A stretch of DNA of 64,000 nt from Flagellimonas marinaquae (GCF_023716465.1 NZ_CP092415.1:399001-463000); one strand, 5' to 3'; positions 1 through 9,906 are shown, counted from the first letter of the stretch. Numbers and translations: made by a program. The notes: a model not told the origin generated them from the sequence alone.

Positions 1-17
1 TCCGTCTTTATACATTA

Positions 18-3000
18 TTATTTTACCACAAATACCACATTGATCAATGCATTATAATCTGCCGGCTGTCCTATGATATCATAAGTTAGAACACCGTTGG
101 CATCTATAGTCATATTAGCAAACACTGTTGGGTCCGCATAGGTCACATAGTAATATAATTCGGTTGCACCATAGGTTGGAATTGCTGCTGGAGCACCCGC
201 ACTTCTCACAGTCGGAGACCCATATTGTGCCAAATATTGAGAATATAAATTGATTGTTCTCCCCGTACCATTGGTCGATGCATCTATTGCGATGGACGGT
301 GGGTAAAATATTCTCGCTGCTTTGGATGTGATTCGCGCAATATCCTGTATAACATCTTCAACAGTTGATTCGGTATTCCCATCACCATCTACATCTACTG
401 GAGAATCAGAGTTCACTTCTGATGCATCTTGATTATTTATATCTGCTAGAGGAACTTGTAATGTACCGTTACTATCCTCAATTTCAAGGTTAGCACCGTT
501 AACCTCAAAACGAGTGTTTATTTCGTTCGTATCCGATAGATCTCCGTCGGCCGAAATATGGTTGGCCAGATTCGTGGCATTGGCAGCTATATCGGTAGTG
601 TTCGTTGCTATCGCACCCGCATTGTTCGAAATGTTCGTAGTGTTGTTACCAATAGCCGTAGTATTGTTGGAGATATTGGTAGCGTTGTTCGAAATATCCG
701 TGGCATTGTTACCAATCGCCGTGGTATTGTTGGCGATGTCCGCGGCATTGGCCGCTACTCCGGCGCTATCGTCCAAAGAGGATAGGTCCGCAGAAAAACT
801 TGTACCGCCCTCGCTTACCGTTACCTCGTTGGTCCCGCCATCGAAGCTCACTCCCGTAATATCGTCATCGGCCACACTGTCCACATAGGCCTTTGTGGCG
901 GCATCGCTACCAACGGTCGGGGCTCCAAGGCCCGTCAGCACTAAACCGTTCGCATCGTTCCCGTCAGTCAGCACTTCCTCAATGTTCTGGATCTCGTTCG
1001 TATCCGATAGGTCTCCATCGGCCGAGATATGGTTGGCCAGGTTCGTGGCATTGGTGGCTATATCGGTAGTGTTCGTTGCTATCGCACTCGCATTGTTCCC
1101 GATCGCCGTTGTGTTGTTGGCAATGTCCGAAGCGTTCGTTGTGATGTTCAAAGCATTGTTACCAATAGCCGTGGTATTGTTGGCGATGTCCGAAGTGTTC
1201 GTCGCTATCGCACTCGCATTGTTCGAAATGTTCGTAGTGTTGTTAGCAATGTCCGAAGCGTTCGTTGTGATGTTCGAAGCATTGTTACCGATCGCTGTAG
1301 TGTTGTTGGCGATGTCCGCGGCATTGGCAGCTACTCCTGCGCTATCGTCCAAAGAGGATAGGTCCGCGGAAAAGCTCGTGCCGCCCTCGCTTACCGTTAC
1401 CTCGTTGGTCCCGCCATCGAAGCTCACCCCAGTAATATCGTCATCGGCCACACTGTCCACATAGGCCTTTGTAGCGGCATCGCTCGCAGCGGTCGGGGCA
1501 CCAAGGCCCGTCAGCACTAGACCGTTCGCATCGTTCCCGTCAGTCAGCACTTCCTCGATGTTCTGGATCTCGTTCGTATCCGATAGATCTCCGTCGGCCG
1601 AAATATGGTTGGCAAGGTTCGTGGCATTGGTGGCTATATCGGTAGCGTTCGCTGTGATGTTAGTAGCATTGTTACCAATAGCCGTAGTATTGTTGGAGAT
1701 ATTGGTAGCGTTGTTCGATATATCAGAGGCATTGTTACCGATCGCCGTAGTGTTGTTGGCAATGTCCGCGGCATTGGCAGCTACTCCAGCGCTATCGTCC
1801 AAAGAGGATAGGTCAGCGGAAAAACTTGTACCGCCCTCGCTTACCGTTACCTCGTTGGTCCCGCCATCGAAGCTCACTCCCGTAATATCGTCATCGGCCA
1901 CGCTGTCCACATAGGCCTTTGTGGCAGCATCGCTCGCAGCGGTCGGGGCACCAAGGCCCGTCAGCACTAGACCGTTCGCATCGTTCCCGTCGGTCAGTAC
2001 TTCCTCGATGTTCTGGATCTCGTTCGTATCCGATAGATCTCCATCGGCTGAGATATGGTTGGCCAGGTTCGTGGCATTGGCAGCTATATCGGTAGTGTTC
2101 GTTGCTATCGCACTCGTATTGTTCGAAATGTTCGTAGTGTTGGTTGAGATGTTCGAAGCATTGTTCGAAATGTTCGTTGTGTTGTTGGAGATATTGGTAG
2201 CGTTGTTCGAAATATCCGTGGCATTGTTACCGATCGCAGTAGTGTTGTTGGCAATGTCCGCAGCATTGGCTGCTACTCCAGCGCTATCGTCCAAAGAGGA
2301 TAGGTCCGCAGAAAAACTTGTACCGCCCTCACTGACCGTTACCTCGTTGGTCCCGCCATCGAAGCTCACTCCCGTAATATCGTCGTCGGCCACGCTGTCC
2401 ACATAGGCCTTTGTGGCGGCATCGCTCGCAGCGGTCGGGGCACCAAGGCCCGTCAGCACTAGACCGTTCGCATCGTTCCCGTCAGTCAGCACTTCCTCGA
2501 TGTTCTGGATCTCGTTCGTATCCGATAGATCTCCGTCGGCCGAAATATGGTTGGCCAGGTTCGTGGCATTGGTGGCTATATCGGTAGCGTTCGTTGCTAT
2601 CGCACTCGCATTGTTCGAAATGTTCGTTGTGTTGTTGGCAATGTCTGCGGAATTGTTCCCGATCGCCGTAGTGTTGTTGGCGATGTCCGCGGCATTGGCC
2701 GCTACTCCGGCGCTATCGTCCAAACCTGAAATGTCAACAACCGGATTATTGCCCAATTCATTGGAGTATGTCAATTCTCCAGTTGCATCGTTATAGGACA
2801 AGGAGGTATTGGTCTCTGCAATGGATACCGAGGCAACATTCAAATATAGCGCCCCATCTGAACCAAAGGTTATATTGTTGTTCAGGTCCGAACTGATCAA
2901 ATCGATAGATTCAGTCCCGCCCCCATCGGTAATTCCGATAACTCCGTCCGTTATGGAACTTCCCGTGTTATACTCGTTACCAATGTTCGTATCGGCATCG

Positions 3001-6000
3001 GCCGCTATATGATTCGCAATATCCGTGGCATTGTTACCTATAGCCGTAGTGTTGTTGGCGATGTCTGAAGCGTTCGTTGTGATGTTTGCAGCATTGTTAG
3101 CTATCGCCGTAGTATTGTTGGCGATGTCCGAAGTGTTCGTTGTGATGTTCGCAGCATTGTTCCCGATCGCCGTGGTATTGTTGGCGATGTCCGCGGCATT
3201 GGCCGCTACTCCGGCGCTATCGTCCAAAGAGGATAGGTCCGCAGAAAAGCTCGTGCCGCCCTCGCTTACCGTTACCTCGTTGGTCCCGCCATCGAAGCTC
3301 ACCCCAGTAATATCGTCGTCGGCCACGCTGTCCACATAGGCCTTTGTGGCGGCATCGCTACCAACGGTCGGGGCTCCAAGGCCCGTCAGCACTAGACCGT
3401 TCGCATCGTTCCCGTCAGTCAGCACTTCCTCGATGTTCTGGATCTCGTTCGTATCCGATAGATCTCCGTCGGCTGAGATATGGTTGGCCAGGTTCGTGGC
3501 ATTGGTGGCTATATCGGTAGCGTTCGTTGTGATGTTTGCAGCATTGTTACCAATAGCCGTAGTATTGTTGGCGATGTCCGAAGCGTTCGTTGTGATGTTC
3601 GCAGCATTGTTACCAATAGCCGTAGTATTGTTGGAGATATTGGTAGCGTTGTTCGAAATATCCGTGGCATTGTTACCAATAGCCGTAGTATTGTTGGCAA
3701 TGTCCGCGGCATTGGCAGCTACTCCGGCGCTATCGTCCAAAGAGGATAGGTCCGCGGAAAAACTTGTACCGCCCTCGCTTACCGTTACCTCGTTGGTCCC
3801 GCCATCGAAGCTCACTCCCGTAATATCGTCGTCGGCCACACTGTCCACATAGGCCTTTGTAGCGGCATCGCTACCAGCGGTCGGGGCTCCAAGGCCCGTC
3901 AGCACTAGACCGTTCGCATCGTTCCCGTCAGTCAGCACTTCCTCGATGTTCTGGATCTCGTTCGTATCCGATAGATCTCCGTCGGCCGAGATATGGTTGG
4001 CCAGGTTCGTGGCATTAGTGGCTATATCGGTAGTGTTCGTTGCTATCGCACTCGCATTGTTCGAAATGTTCGTTGTGTTGTTGGCAATGTCCGAAGCGTT
4101 CGTTGTGATATTCGTTGCATTGTTACCAATAGCCGTGGTATTGTTGGAGATGTCCGAAGTGTTCGTCGCTATTGCACTCGCATTGTTCGAAATGTTCGTA
4201 GTGTTGTTGGAGATATTGGTAGCGTTCGTTGTGATGTTCGCAGCATTGTTCCCGATCGCCGTAGTGTTGTTGGCAATGTCTGCGGCATTGGCTGCTACTC
4301 CAGCGCTATCGTCCAAAGAGGACAGGTCCGCGGAAAAACTTGTACCGCCCTCACTGACCGTTACCTCGTTGGTCCCGCCATCGAAGCTCACCCCAGTAAT
4401 ATCGTCATCGGCCACACTGTCCACATAGGCCTTTGTAGCCGCATCGCTCGCAGCGGTCGGGGCACCAAGGCCCGTCAGCACTAGACCGTTCGCATCGTTC
4501 CCGTCAGTCAGCACTTCCTCGATGTTCTGGATCTCGTTCGTATCCGATAGATCTCCGTCGGCCGAAATATGGTTGGCAAGGTTCGTGGCATTGGTGGCTA
4601 TATCGGTAGCGTTCGCTGTGATGTTAGTAGCATTGTTACCAATAGTCGTAGTATTGTTGGAGATATTGGTAGCGTTGTTCGATATATCAGAGGCATTGTT
4701 ACCGATCGCCGTAGTGTTGTTGGCAATGTCCGCGGCATTGGCAGCTACTCCAGCGCTATCGTCCAAACCTGAAATGTCAACAACCGGATTATTGCCCAAT
4801 TCATTGGAGTATGTCAATTCTCCAGTTGCATCGTTATAGGACAAGGAGGTATTGGTCTCTGCAATGGATACCGAGGCAACATTCAAATATAGCGCCCCAT
4901 CTGAACCAAAGGTTATATTGTTGTTCAGGTCCGAACTGATCAAATCGATAGATTCAGTCCCGCCCCCATCGGTAATTCCGATAACTCCGTCCGTTATGGA
5001 ACTTCCCGTGTTATACTCGTTACCAATGTTCGTATCGGCATCGGCCGCTATATGATTCGCAATATCCGTGGCATTGTTACCTATCGCCGTAGTGTTGTTG
5101 GCAATGTCCGAAGTGTTCGTCGCTATCGCACTCGCATTGTTCGAAATGTTCGTAGTGTTGGTTGAGATGTTCGAAGCATTGTTACCGATCGCCGTAGTGT
5201 TGTTGGCAATGTCCGCGGCATTGGCCGCTACTCCGGCGCTATCGTCCAAAGAGGACAGGTCCGCAGAAAAACTTGTACCGCCCTCGCTTACCGTTACCTC
5301 GTTGGTCCCGCCATCGAAGCTCACCCCAGTAATATCGTCGTCGGCCACGCTGTCCACATAGGCCTTTGTGGCGGCATCGCTACCAGCGGTCGGGGCTCCA
5401 AGGCCCGTCAGCACTAGACCGTTCGCATCGTTCCCGTCAGTCAGCACTTCCTCGATGTTCTGGATCTCGTTCGTATCCGATAGATCTCCGTCGGCTGAGA
5501 TATGGTTGGCAAGGTTCGTGGCATTAGTGGCTATATCGGTAGCGTTCGTTGTGATGTTTGCAGCATTGTTACCAATAGCCGTAGTATTGTTGGCGATGTC
5601 CGAAGTGTTCGTCGCTATCGCACTCGCATTGTTCGAAATGTTCGTAGTGTTGTTGGCAATGTCCGAAGCGTTCGTCGCTATTGCACTCGCATTGTTCGAA
5701 ATGTTCGTAGTGTTATTGGCGATGTCCGAAGCGTTCGCTGTGATGTTCGAAGCATTGTTACCAATAGCCGTAGTATTGTTAGAGATATTGGTAGCGTTGT
5801 TCGAAATATCCGTGGCATTGTTACCGATCGCAGTAGTGTTGTTGGCGATGTCCGCGGCATTGGCTGCTACTCCGGCGCTATCGTCCAAAGAGGACAGGTC
5901 CGCAGAAAAGCTCGTGCCGCCCTCGCTTACCGTTACCTCGTTGGTCCCACCATCGAAGCTCACTCCCGTAATATCGTCGTCGGCCACACTGTCCACATAG

Positions 6001-6578
6001 GCCTTTGTGGCGGCATCTTGCGGATTAACTGGAACAGCCAAGTTGGTTATTGTAGCTCCGCCAGCGTCGTTACCTTGCGATAAAACCTCGGTAAGCGTTT
6101 GATTATCCGTATTGATCAACGCTGCCAAGTCCACCAACGCCACAGCAAAGGTATTTGCTTCGGAATCAGTGATTACAAGGTTTGTGTTTGTACCATCTAT
6201 ACCAAATGATGCTATGGTTGTATTTGTATCCGTAAAAACATCGCTCAAACTGCTCAAATCAACGTTTACGGTGCCCCCATTTTCCAATGTTAATGATAAC
6301 GTATTTGTTACACCATCAAAATTGAATCCGGTCAATTGTTGGTCATCTGTAGCGGTAAGTTCCCATGAATCCCCATCCCAAAAATAAATGGTCCCTGTAT
6401 TGGTGTTCACATAAATATCTCCCAAATCCGCTCCTGTCGGGGTAACCGCTCCCGATGTGGAAACATCAGTACCCTTGAGAACCTCACAATTACATTGGTC
6501 CTGAAGGGTAACGGTAGTTTGAGAAAAGGCAATTCCTGTAAAAAGGAGGAACGTTAGGGCTAGAATGCTCTTTTTCAT
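18..6578 (-). CDS. Giant repetitive fibre-like surface protein
   Basis: A 2186-residue protein with an N-terminal signal peptide (about residues 1-19, ending AFS-Q), so it is exported. Residues 20-200 form a non-repetitive head containing GDIYVNTNTGTIYFWDG. From about 200 to 2020 it is built from nine copies of a module that starts DDITGVSFDGGTNEV and is followed by runs of seven-residue repeats such as NNATDIS and NNTTAIG, with Ala/Thr at position 3 and Ile at position 6. This 3-4 spacing is that of a coiled coil and resembles trimeric fibre stalks. Modules are joined by a segment containing AATKAYVDS, a motif common in phage tail fibres. The last 165 residues are non-repetitive; I see no YadA-type anchor and no clear T9SS type A or B sorting domain. 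It lies downstream of an adhesin-porP-porE-like operon but behind a terminator. An adhesive or structural surface role is inferred; the family is not recognised. Confidence 0.85.
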   Translation of the reverse strand: MKKSILALTFLLFTGIAFSQTTVTLQDQCNCEVLKGTDVSTSGAVTPTGADLGDIYVNTNTGTIYFWDGDSWELTATDDQQLTGFNFDGVTNTLSLTLENGGTVNVDLSSLSDVFTDTNTTIASFGIDGTNTNLVITDSEANTFAVALVDLAALINTDNQTLTEVLSQGNDAGGATITNLAVPVNPQDAATKAYVDSVADDDITGVSFDGGTNEVTVSEGGTSFSADLSSLDDSAGVAANAADIANNTTAIGNNATDISNNATNISNNTTAIGNNASNITANASDIANNTTNISNNASAIATNASDIANNTTNISNNASAIATNTSDIANNTTAIGNNAANITTNATDIATNATNLANHISADGDLSDTNEIQNIEEVLTDGNDANGLVLTGLGAPTAGSDAATKAYVDSVADDDITGVSFDGGTNEVTVSEGGTSFSADLSSLDDSAGVAANAADIANNTTAIGNNASNISTNTTNISNNASAIATNTSDIANNTTAIGNNATDIANHIAADADTNIGNEYNTGSSITDGVIGITDGGGTESIDLISSDLNNNITFGSDGALYLNVASVSIAETNTSLSYNDATGELTYSNELGNNPVVDISGLDDSAGVAANAADIANNTTAIGNNASDISNNATNISNNTTTIGNNATNITANATDIATNATNLANHISADGDLSDTNEIQNIEEVLTDGNDANGLVLTGLGAPTAASDAATKAYVDSVADDDITGVSFDGGTNEVTVSEGGTSFSADLSSLDDSAGVAANAADIANNTTAIGNNAANITTNATNISNNTTNISNNASAIATNTSDISNNTTAIGNNATNITTNASDIANNTTNISNNASAIATNTTDIATNATNLANHISADGDLSDTNEIQNIEEVLTDGNDANGLVLTGLGAPTAGSDAATKAYVDSVADDDITGVSFDGGTNEVTVSEGGTSFSADLSSLDDSAGVAANAADIANNTTAIGNNATDISNNATNISNNTTAIGNNAANITTNASDIANNTTAIGNNAANITTNATDIATNATNLANHISADGDLSDTNEIQNIEEVLTDGNDANGLVLTGLGAPTVGSDAATKAYVDSVADDDITGVSFDGGTNEVTVSEGGTSFSADLSSLDDSAGVAANAADIANNTTAIGNNAANITTNTSDIANNTTAIANNAANITTNASDIANNTTAIGNNATDIANHIAADADTNIGNEYNTGSSITDGVIGITDGGGTESIDLISSDLNNNITFGSDGALYLNVASVSIAETNTSLSYNDATGELTYSNELGNNPVVDISGLDDSAGVAANAADIANNTTAIGNNSADIANNTTNISNNASAIATNATDIATNATNLANHISADGDLSDTNEIQNIEEVLTDGNDANGLVLTGLGAPTAASDAATKAYVDSVADDDITGVSFDGGTNEVTVSEGGTSFSADLSSLDDSAGVAANAADIANNTTAIGNNATDISNNATNISNNTTNISNNASNISTNTTNISNNTSAIATNTTDIAANATNLANHISADGDLSDTNEIQNIEEVLTDGNDANGLVLTGLGAPTAASDAATKAYVDSVADDDITGVSFDGGTNEVTVSEGGTSFSADLSSLDDSAGVAANAADIANNTTAIGNNASDISNNATNISNNTTAIGNNATNITANATDIATNATNLANHISADGDLSDTNEIQNIEEVLTDGNDANGLVLTGLGAPTAASDAATKAYVDSVADDDITGVSFDGGTNEVTVSEGGTSFSADLSSLDDSAGVAANAADIANNTTAIGNNASNITTNASDIANNTTNISNNASAIATNTSDIANNTTAIGNNALNITTNASDIANNTTAIGNNASAIATNTTDIATNATNLANHISADGDLSDTNEIQNIEEVLTDGNDANGLVLTGLGAPTVGSDAATKAYVDSVADDDITGVSFDGGTNEVTVSEGGTSFSADLSSLDDSAGVAANAADIANNTTAIGNNATDISNNATNISNNTTAIGNNTTNISNNAGAIATNTTDIAANATNLANHISADGDLSDTNEINTRFEVNGANLEIEDSNGTLQVPLADINNQDASEVNSDSPVDVDGDGNTESTVEDVIQDIARITSKAARIFYPPSIAIDASTNGTGRTINLYSQYLAQYGSPTVRSAGAPAAIPTYGATELYYYVTYADPTVFANMTIDANGVLTYDIIGQPADYNALINVVFVVK
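2710..3041 (-). repeat. Exact 332-bp repeat, copy A
   Basis: By eye this stretch is identical to 4753-5084 (offset 2043 bp), up to a t-to-g or a-to-c type change just outside each end. It encodes the non-heptad insert module of the giant surface protein. Confidence 0.85.
4753..5084 (-). repeat. Exact 332-bp repeat, copy B
   Basis: Second copy of the segment at 2710-3041. The flanking heptad region at about 4568-4761 is also nearly identical to 1604-1797, so the duplications have different partners on either side, as expected from repeated unequal recombination. Confidence 0.85.
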
Positions 6579-6687
6579 GAGGCTACTATTAGTTGAGAAT
6601 TTAATATGCTGTGTTTTTGTTGTTCGAAAACATTAAAAAAAGGATGATTTACCTATAAATGGAACACACCTAATTTTAATCACCCAA

Positions 6688-6695
6688 CAAAATTA
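6688..6695 (-). promoter_or_regulatory. Possible -7 box (TAATTTTG) for the giant gene
   Basis: Read on the minus strand the octamer fits the Bacteroidota TAnnTTTG -7 consensus. No clear TTTG or TTG -33 box lies 17-23 nt upstream. It would give a leader of roughly 100 nt before the start at 6578. Weak call. Confidence 0.3.
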
Positions 6696-6926
6696 CCCAG
6701 ACATATAGGGGTAGAAAATAATTGTTGTGAACGCATTAAATCCTACGGTCTAAGCCCTAATAATTGAGGTTAACCTTTTTTCTTTTTTATCATTTTTTTA
6801 AGACAGTTCGCCGATAAGCCCAATTATATCGACCAATGCCAAAAGTGAATTTCAATGAGATTCTGTTACGAATGTGCTTTGGCCGGAAAAACGGGCCCTT
6901 TATAGAAACCGAGCATAATACCCTAT

Positions 6927-6964
6927 AAAAAAAACGGCCCTTTTTAATAAAAAAGGGCCGTTTT
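6927..6964 (-). terminator. Rho-independent terminator after the adhesin-porP-porE-like operon
   Basis: A perfect 15-bp inverted repeat (6931-6945 with 6950-6964, loop aata) with a GGGCCG core and a T-run on the minus strand. It starts 20 nt past the stop codon at 6985. Confidence 0.9.
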
Positions 6965-6984
6965 AATTTGTTTTGAATCAACGT

Positions 6985-8934
6985 CTACTCATAAATTATG
7001 AACTCCGACCTTCTATTGAGCTGATGTTGTTCCTCTGAACATTGTACGCCGTTGGCACAATTGTTCACCAATCGGGTTTCCCCGAATCCTTCTCCTTTCA
7101 ATCTTTCTGAAGATATTCCTTTGGACATCATATAATCAACTGTTGATTGTGCTCTTTTTTGCGACAACCAAAGGTTATATGCGTCCACTCCTCTACTATC
7201 GGTGTGCGAGTTGACCTTTATTTTTAAGCTCGGGTATTTTTCCATAGCCACGATTACCTTTTGTATTTCTATTTCTGCGTCCGGCCTAATGTTATATTTG
7301 TTAAGATCAAAGTAAATCGTGCTCAATTGAAGTAGCTTTGCCAAATCATCCCCAAAACCTCCGGTAACCAAATCGCGTTCCAGATAAAAATCGACAATTT
7401 TCGGTTTTCCATCGGATATGGGTAAATACTCTTCGGCCGGAACATATCCGTCCCGAGAAGCCCGCACAAAATTGCCTTTGGAACAATCCAATTCCAAAAT
7501 ATAATTTCCGTTGGAATCCGTTATGGTAGAGGAAACCTCATTATTTTCCTCATCAATTATTTTTACCGTTGCCCCTGCCAACACTTCGTTGGAAATTCTA
7601 TCTCGTACGGTCCCGGTAATTTCCTGAATACAATCCAACATTAGAGGTTCGTTCTCCACAAACTCATAAATATCATCGTCTCCCATTCCCCCATCACGGT
7701 TGGAAGAGAAATAACCAGTTTGGTCGCCCGGGTCGTATATGTATGAAAAATCGTCCTTGGGGGTGTTAATGGGTCTTCCCACATTGACCACCGGTTGTGT
7801 GTAATCGTTGTATGCGATCTTGGTCGCGAACACATCCAACCCACCTAATCCCTGATGTCCATCCGAAGAAAAATAGAGCACGCCATCAGTAGAAATAAAA
7901 GGAAATGTTTCCCTTGCCATGGTATTGATGTTACTCCCCAGGTTCTTGATCGGGCCATAGGTGCCATCACCTATAATCTCGGTAACGAAAATATCCGATT
8001 CTCCCAGACTTCCCGGCATGTCGGAAACAAAATAAAGTTTCTTGCCGTCGGGGCTTAACATCGGATGGGCCACGGAATATGAATCACTATTAAATGGAAG
8101 TTCCACAATATTCGTCCATATACCATCAATATTCTCGGCACTATAGATCTTTAGCCTTATAATTCCTTCTTCATCCTTTTTCTTTCTTCCATCGAAAAAA
8201 TTATTTCGTGTAAAATACATCGTAGATCCATCTTTGGAAACTACCGAAGTAGATTCGTGCAGTCTGGTATTTACCTCTCCCCCCAACTTTACCACTTTAT
8301 TGTTGGATATACTGTCGGCATTCACTTTGTAGAGATCCAAAAAGTCCCTGGCGTTCCAAGTATGGCGGTATCGCGCAAAATTACCTGTGTCGCGGTCAGA
8401 GGCAAATATGAGTCCTTCTTCGTAATACGCTGCTGCGAAATCGGAATACTTACTGTTATAAGGAAACTGTTTGACAGAATACCTTCCTGAATTCTTTTCA
8501 ATTTTGGCCATGTAATCTTCGTCATAGTCTACCATGGACGATGTCATTTCCTTGAAACTGGCCATAATTTTTGCTGCATCGTCATATTCGCCTACCGACT
8601 TTAAGCTTTGTGCATATCGGAATACATCTTCCACCGACATCTGATCAGGGTATGTTGCCTCCAATTTTTTGTAGATTTCGGCCGCTTCTTGGTATTTAGC
8701 GTTGAAGTAATAAGAATTCCCCAGTTTCTTTAATAAATCTGCGGAGGTATAACCTTTATCCAGCACTTTTTTATAGATATCTATGGCGGGACTAAAGGAA
8801 TATTGATTGTAGCGTTCGTCCGCCTTTTCCATTATCCGAACCAGTTGTTTGTCGGGGATACTATCTTGCTGGGCCGACACTTTAACAATACCTCCGCAAA
8901 CGATAATCAATAATGTGAGTAATCTTTTCAGCAT
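6985..8934 (-). CDS. PorE-like OmpA-family protein (TPR, PD40, CRD, OmpA)
   Basis: 649 residues with a signal peptide (about 1-21, VSA-QQ). Domains in order are TPR-like helices (30-120), PD40/WD40-type beta-propeller blades (150-420; repeated LSPDGKKLYFVS-like motifs), a carboxypeptidase-regulatory-like domain (435-510) and a C-terminal OmpA peptidoglycan-binding domain (535-649; SHTDSRG and NRRSEF). This order matches PorE of the Porphyromonas gingivalis type IX secretion system and the OmpA proteins encoded next to SprF homologues in flavobacteria. It probably tethers an outer-membrane complex to peptidoglycan. It starts 11 nt after porP, so the two are co-transcribed. Flavobacteria carry many paralogues, so it need not be the core PorE. 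Confidence 0.88.
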   Translation of the reverse strand: MLKRLLTLLIIVCGGIVKVSAQQDSIPDKQLVRIMEKADERYNQYSFSPAIDIYKKVLDKGYTSADLLKKLGNSYYFNAKYQEAAEIYKKLEATYPDQMSVEDVFRYAQSLKSVGEYDDAAKIMASFKEMTSSMVDYDEDYMAKIEKNSGRYSVKQFPYNSKYSDFAAAYYEEGLIFASDRDTGNFARYRHTWNARDFLDLYKVNADSISNNKVVKLGGEVNTRLHESTSVVSKDGSTMYFTRNNFFDGRKKKDEEGIIRLKIYSAENIDGIWTNIVELPFNSDSYSVAHPMLSPDGKKLYFVSDMPGSLGESDIFVTEIIGDGTYGPIKNLGSNINTMARETFPFISTDGVLYFSSDGHQGLGGLDVFATKIAYNDYTQPVVNVGRPINTPKDDFSYIYDPGDQTGYFSSNRDGGMGDDDIYEFVENEPLMLDCIQEITGTVRDRISNEVLAGATVKIIDEENNEVSSTITDSNGNYILELDCSKGNFVRASRDGYVPAEEYLPISDGKPKIVDFYLERDLVTGGFGDDLAKLLQLSTIYFDLNKYNIRPDAEIEIQKVIVAMEKYPSLKIKVNSHTDSRGVDAYNLWLSQKRAQSTVDYMMSKGISSERLKGEGFGETRLVNNCANGVQCSEEQHQLNRRSEFIIYE

Positions 8935-8945
8935 TCCGGTCTAAA

Positions 8946-9893
8946 TTAAAAGAATCTTGGTGATATGGTCCTTTGGAACGATTTTAACAATTCCAACCTT
9001 AAGAAAACTTCAAATGAACCATCGTTAAACTGCGTTCCGCCCAATTCTGTGGTCTCGCGATCATAGGCCAACCCTAGCATAATCTGGTCGGTAACCTGAA
9101 ATCCTACCAGGCCACTTACTGCAGCATCCCAGCGATAAGCCGCTCCAAAACTGAACTTGTTGGCAAATAGGAAACTGGCGGAAAGATCTACTTGCAAAGG
9201 CGCACCTCCCACAGCTTTGGTAAGCAAAGCAGGCTTAAACTGCAGGTCGGCACCCAAATCGAACACATATCCGGTTATCAAATAAATATTCATTCGTTCT
9301 GCTGAGAGAAAGTTGATACCATCGTCCGAATTATCGTTATCAAAATATTCGGATTCCAACACGTTAGGGGCAGAGACACCAGCATAAAACTTATCGGTAT
9401 GATAGTAGATTCCCAATCCAAAGTTTGGAGTAAACCTATTATCTATATTGTTCTGGTTGACCACTTCTTGGTCAAAATTCCGCAACCCATTAAAGTCGAG
9501 GCTCAACATGTTTCCCCCTGCCTTTAACCCAAAGGATAATTTTGCATCCATGGAGACATCGATCGTATAGGAGACCACAGCATCCAAATAGGTTTCTTGG
9601 ACCACCCCGTCGCCAATATTGTCGTTCACAATGGAAATCCCATATCCCAACCTACTGTTTCGTATGGGAGAATGCAAGTTCAAGGTAAAGGTTTCCGGTG
9701 CTCCATCTAGACCAACCCATTGCGAACGGTACAAACCGGCAAAACTTAATTGTCCTCTGGAACCGGCGTAGGCAGGGTTAACACTCAAAGTATTGTACAT
9801 GTATTGGGTGTACTGTGCATCTTGTTGGGCCTTTGCGCCTGTAATGATCGCGCCAACAAACAACAATGCTATAAAAAAATGCTTCTTTATCAT
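8946..9893 (-). CDS. PorP/SprF family outer-membrane protein
   Basis: 315 residues with a signal peptide (about 1-22, AKA-QQ). The start of the mature protein, QYTQYMYNTLSVNPAYAGSRG, followed by RSQWVGLDGAPET, is the signature of the PorP/SprF family, predicted beta-barrels that help T9SS deliver particular adhesins. In Flavobacterium johnsoniae SprF is needed for surface display of SprB. Here the gene sits 13 nt after a CHU_C adhesin gene and 11 nt before a PorE-like gene. That is the usual adhesin-SprF layout, and suggests it serves the adhesin just upstream. Confidence 0.93.
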   Translation of the reverse strand: MIKKHFFIALLFVGAIITGAKAQQDAQYTQYMYNTLSVNPAYAGSRGQLSFAGLYRSQWVGLDGAPETFTLNLHSPIRNSRLGYGISIVNDNIGDGVVQETYLDAVVSYTIDVSMDAKLSFGLKAGGNMLSLDFNGLRNFDQEVVNQNNIDNRFTPNFGLGIYYHTDKFYAGVSAPNVLESEYFDNDNSDDGINFLSAERMNIYLITGYVFDLGADLQFKPALLTKAVGGAPLQVDLSASFLFANKFSFGAAYRWDAAVSGLVGFQVTDQIMLGLAYDRETTELGGTQFNDGSFEVFLRLELLKSFQRTISPRFF

Positions 9894-9906
9894 TCTATCA
9901 AAATAG

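Larger units (their letters stand above)
515..5980 (-). repeat. Tandem modular repeats inside the giant surface gene
   Basis: Nine copies of a DDITG-type module begin near 5968, 5330, 4398, 3822, 3306, 2374, 1883, 1431 and 855 in reading direction. Their spacing varies because the number of 21-bp heptad units between them differs. Two copies of a separate insert module, with NIGNEYNTGSS and NPVVDISGL, interrupt the series. DNA copies are nearly identical, which points to recent duplication or gene conversion. Confidence 0.9.
6579..6984. other. Intergenic region between PorE-like gene and giant gene
   Basis: A 406-bp non-coding stretch. It holds a strong terminator for the upstream minus-strand operon (6927-6964) and a possible promoter -7 box (6688-6695) for the giant gene. 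A 63-codon open frame here runs through the terminator hairpin and is not considered a gene. Confidence 0.7.

Noticed and set aside
530..5980. CRISPR-like or satellite array
   Set aside because: Repeat units are in-frame multiples of 21 bp inside one continuous coding frame with a signal peptide; there are no unique spacers and no cas genes.
514..6083. Many long plus-strand open frames opposite the giant gene (repeated MVGQVRGIGG- or LPIAVVLLAMS-like peptides)
   Set aside because: They are frame shadows of the repeated heptad codons on the minus strand, stop and start with each module, and look like no known protein.
18..6578. Prophage tail-fibre gene, because of the AATKAYVDS motif
   Set aside because: It has a signal peptide and no phage genes nearby; it sits beside a T9SS-type operon.
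6790..6981. Open frame of 63 codons on the minus strand after the PorE-like gene
   Set aside because: It spans the terminator hairpin and has no recognisable features.
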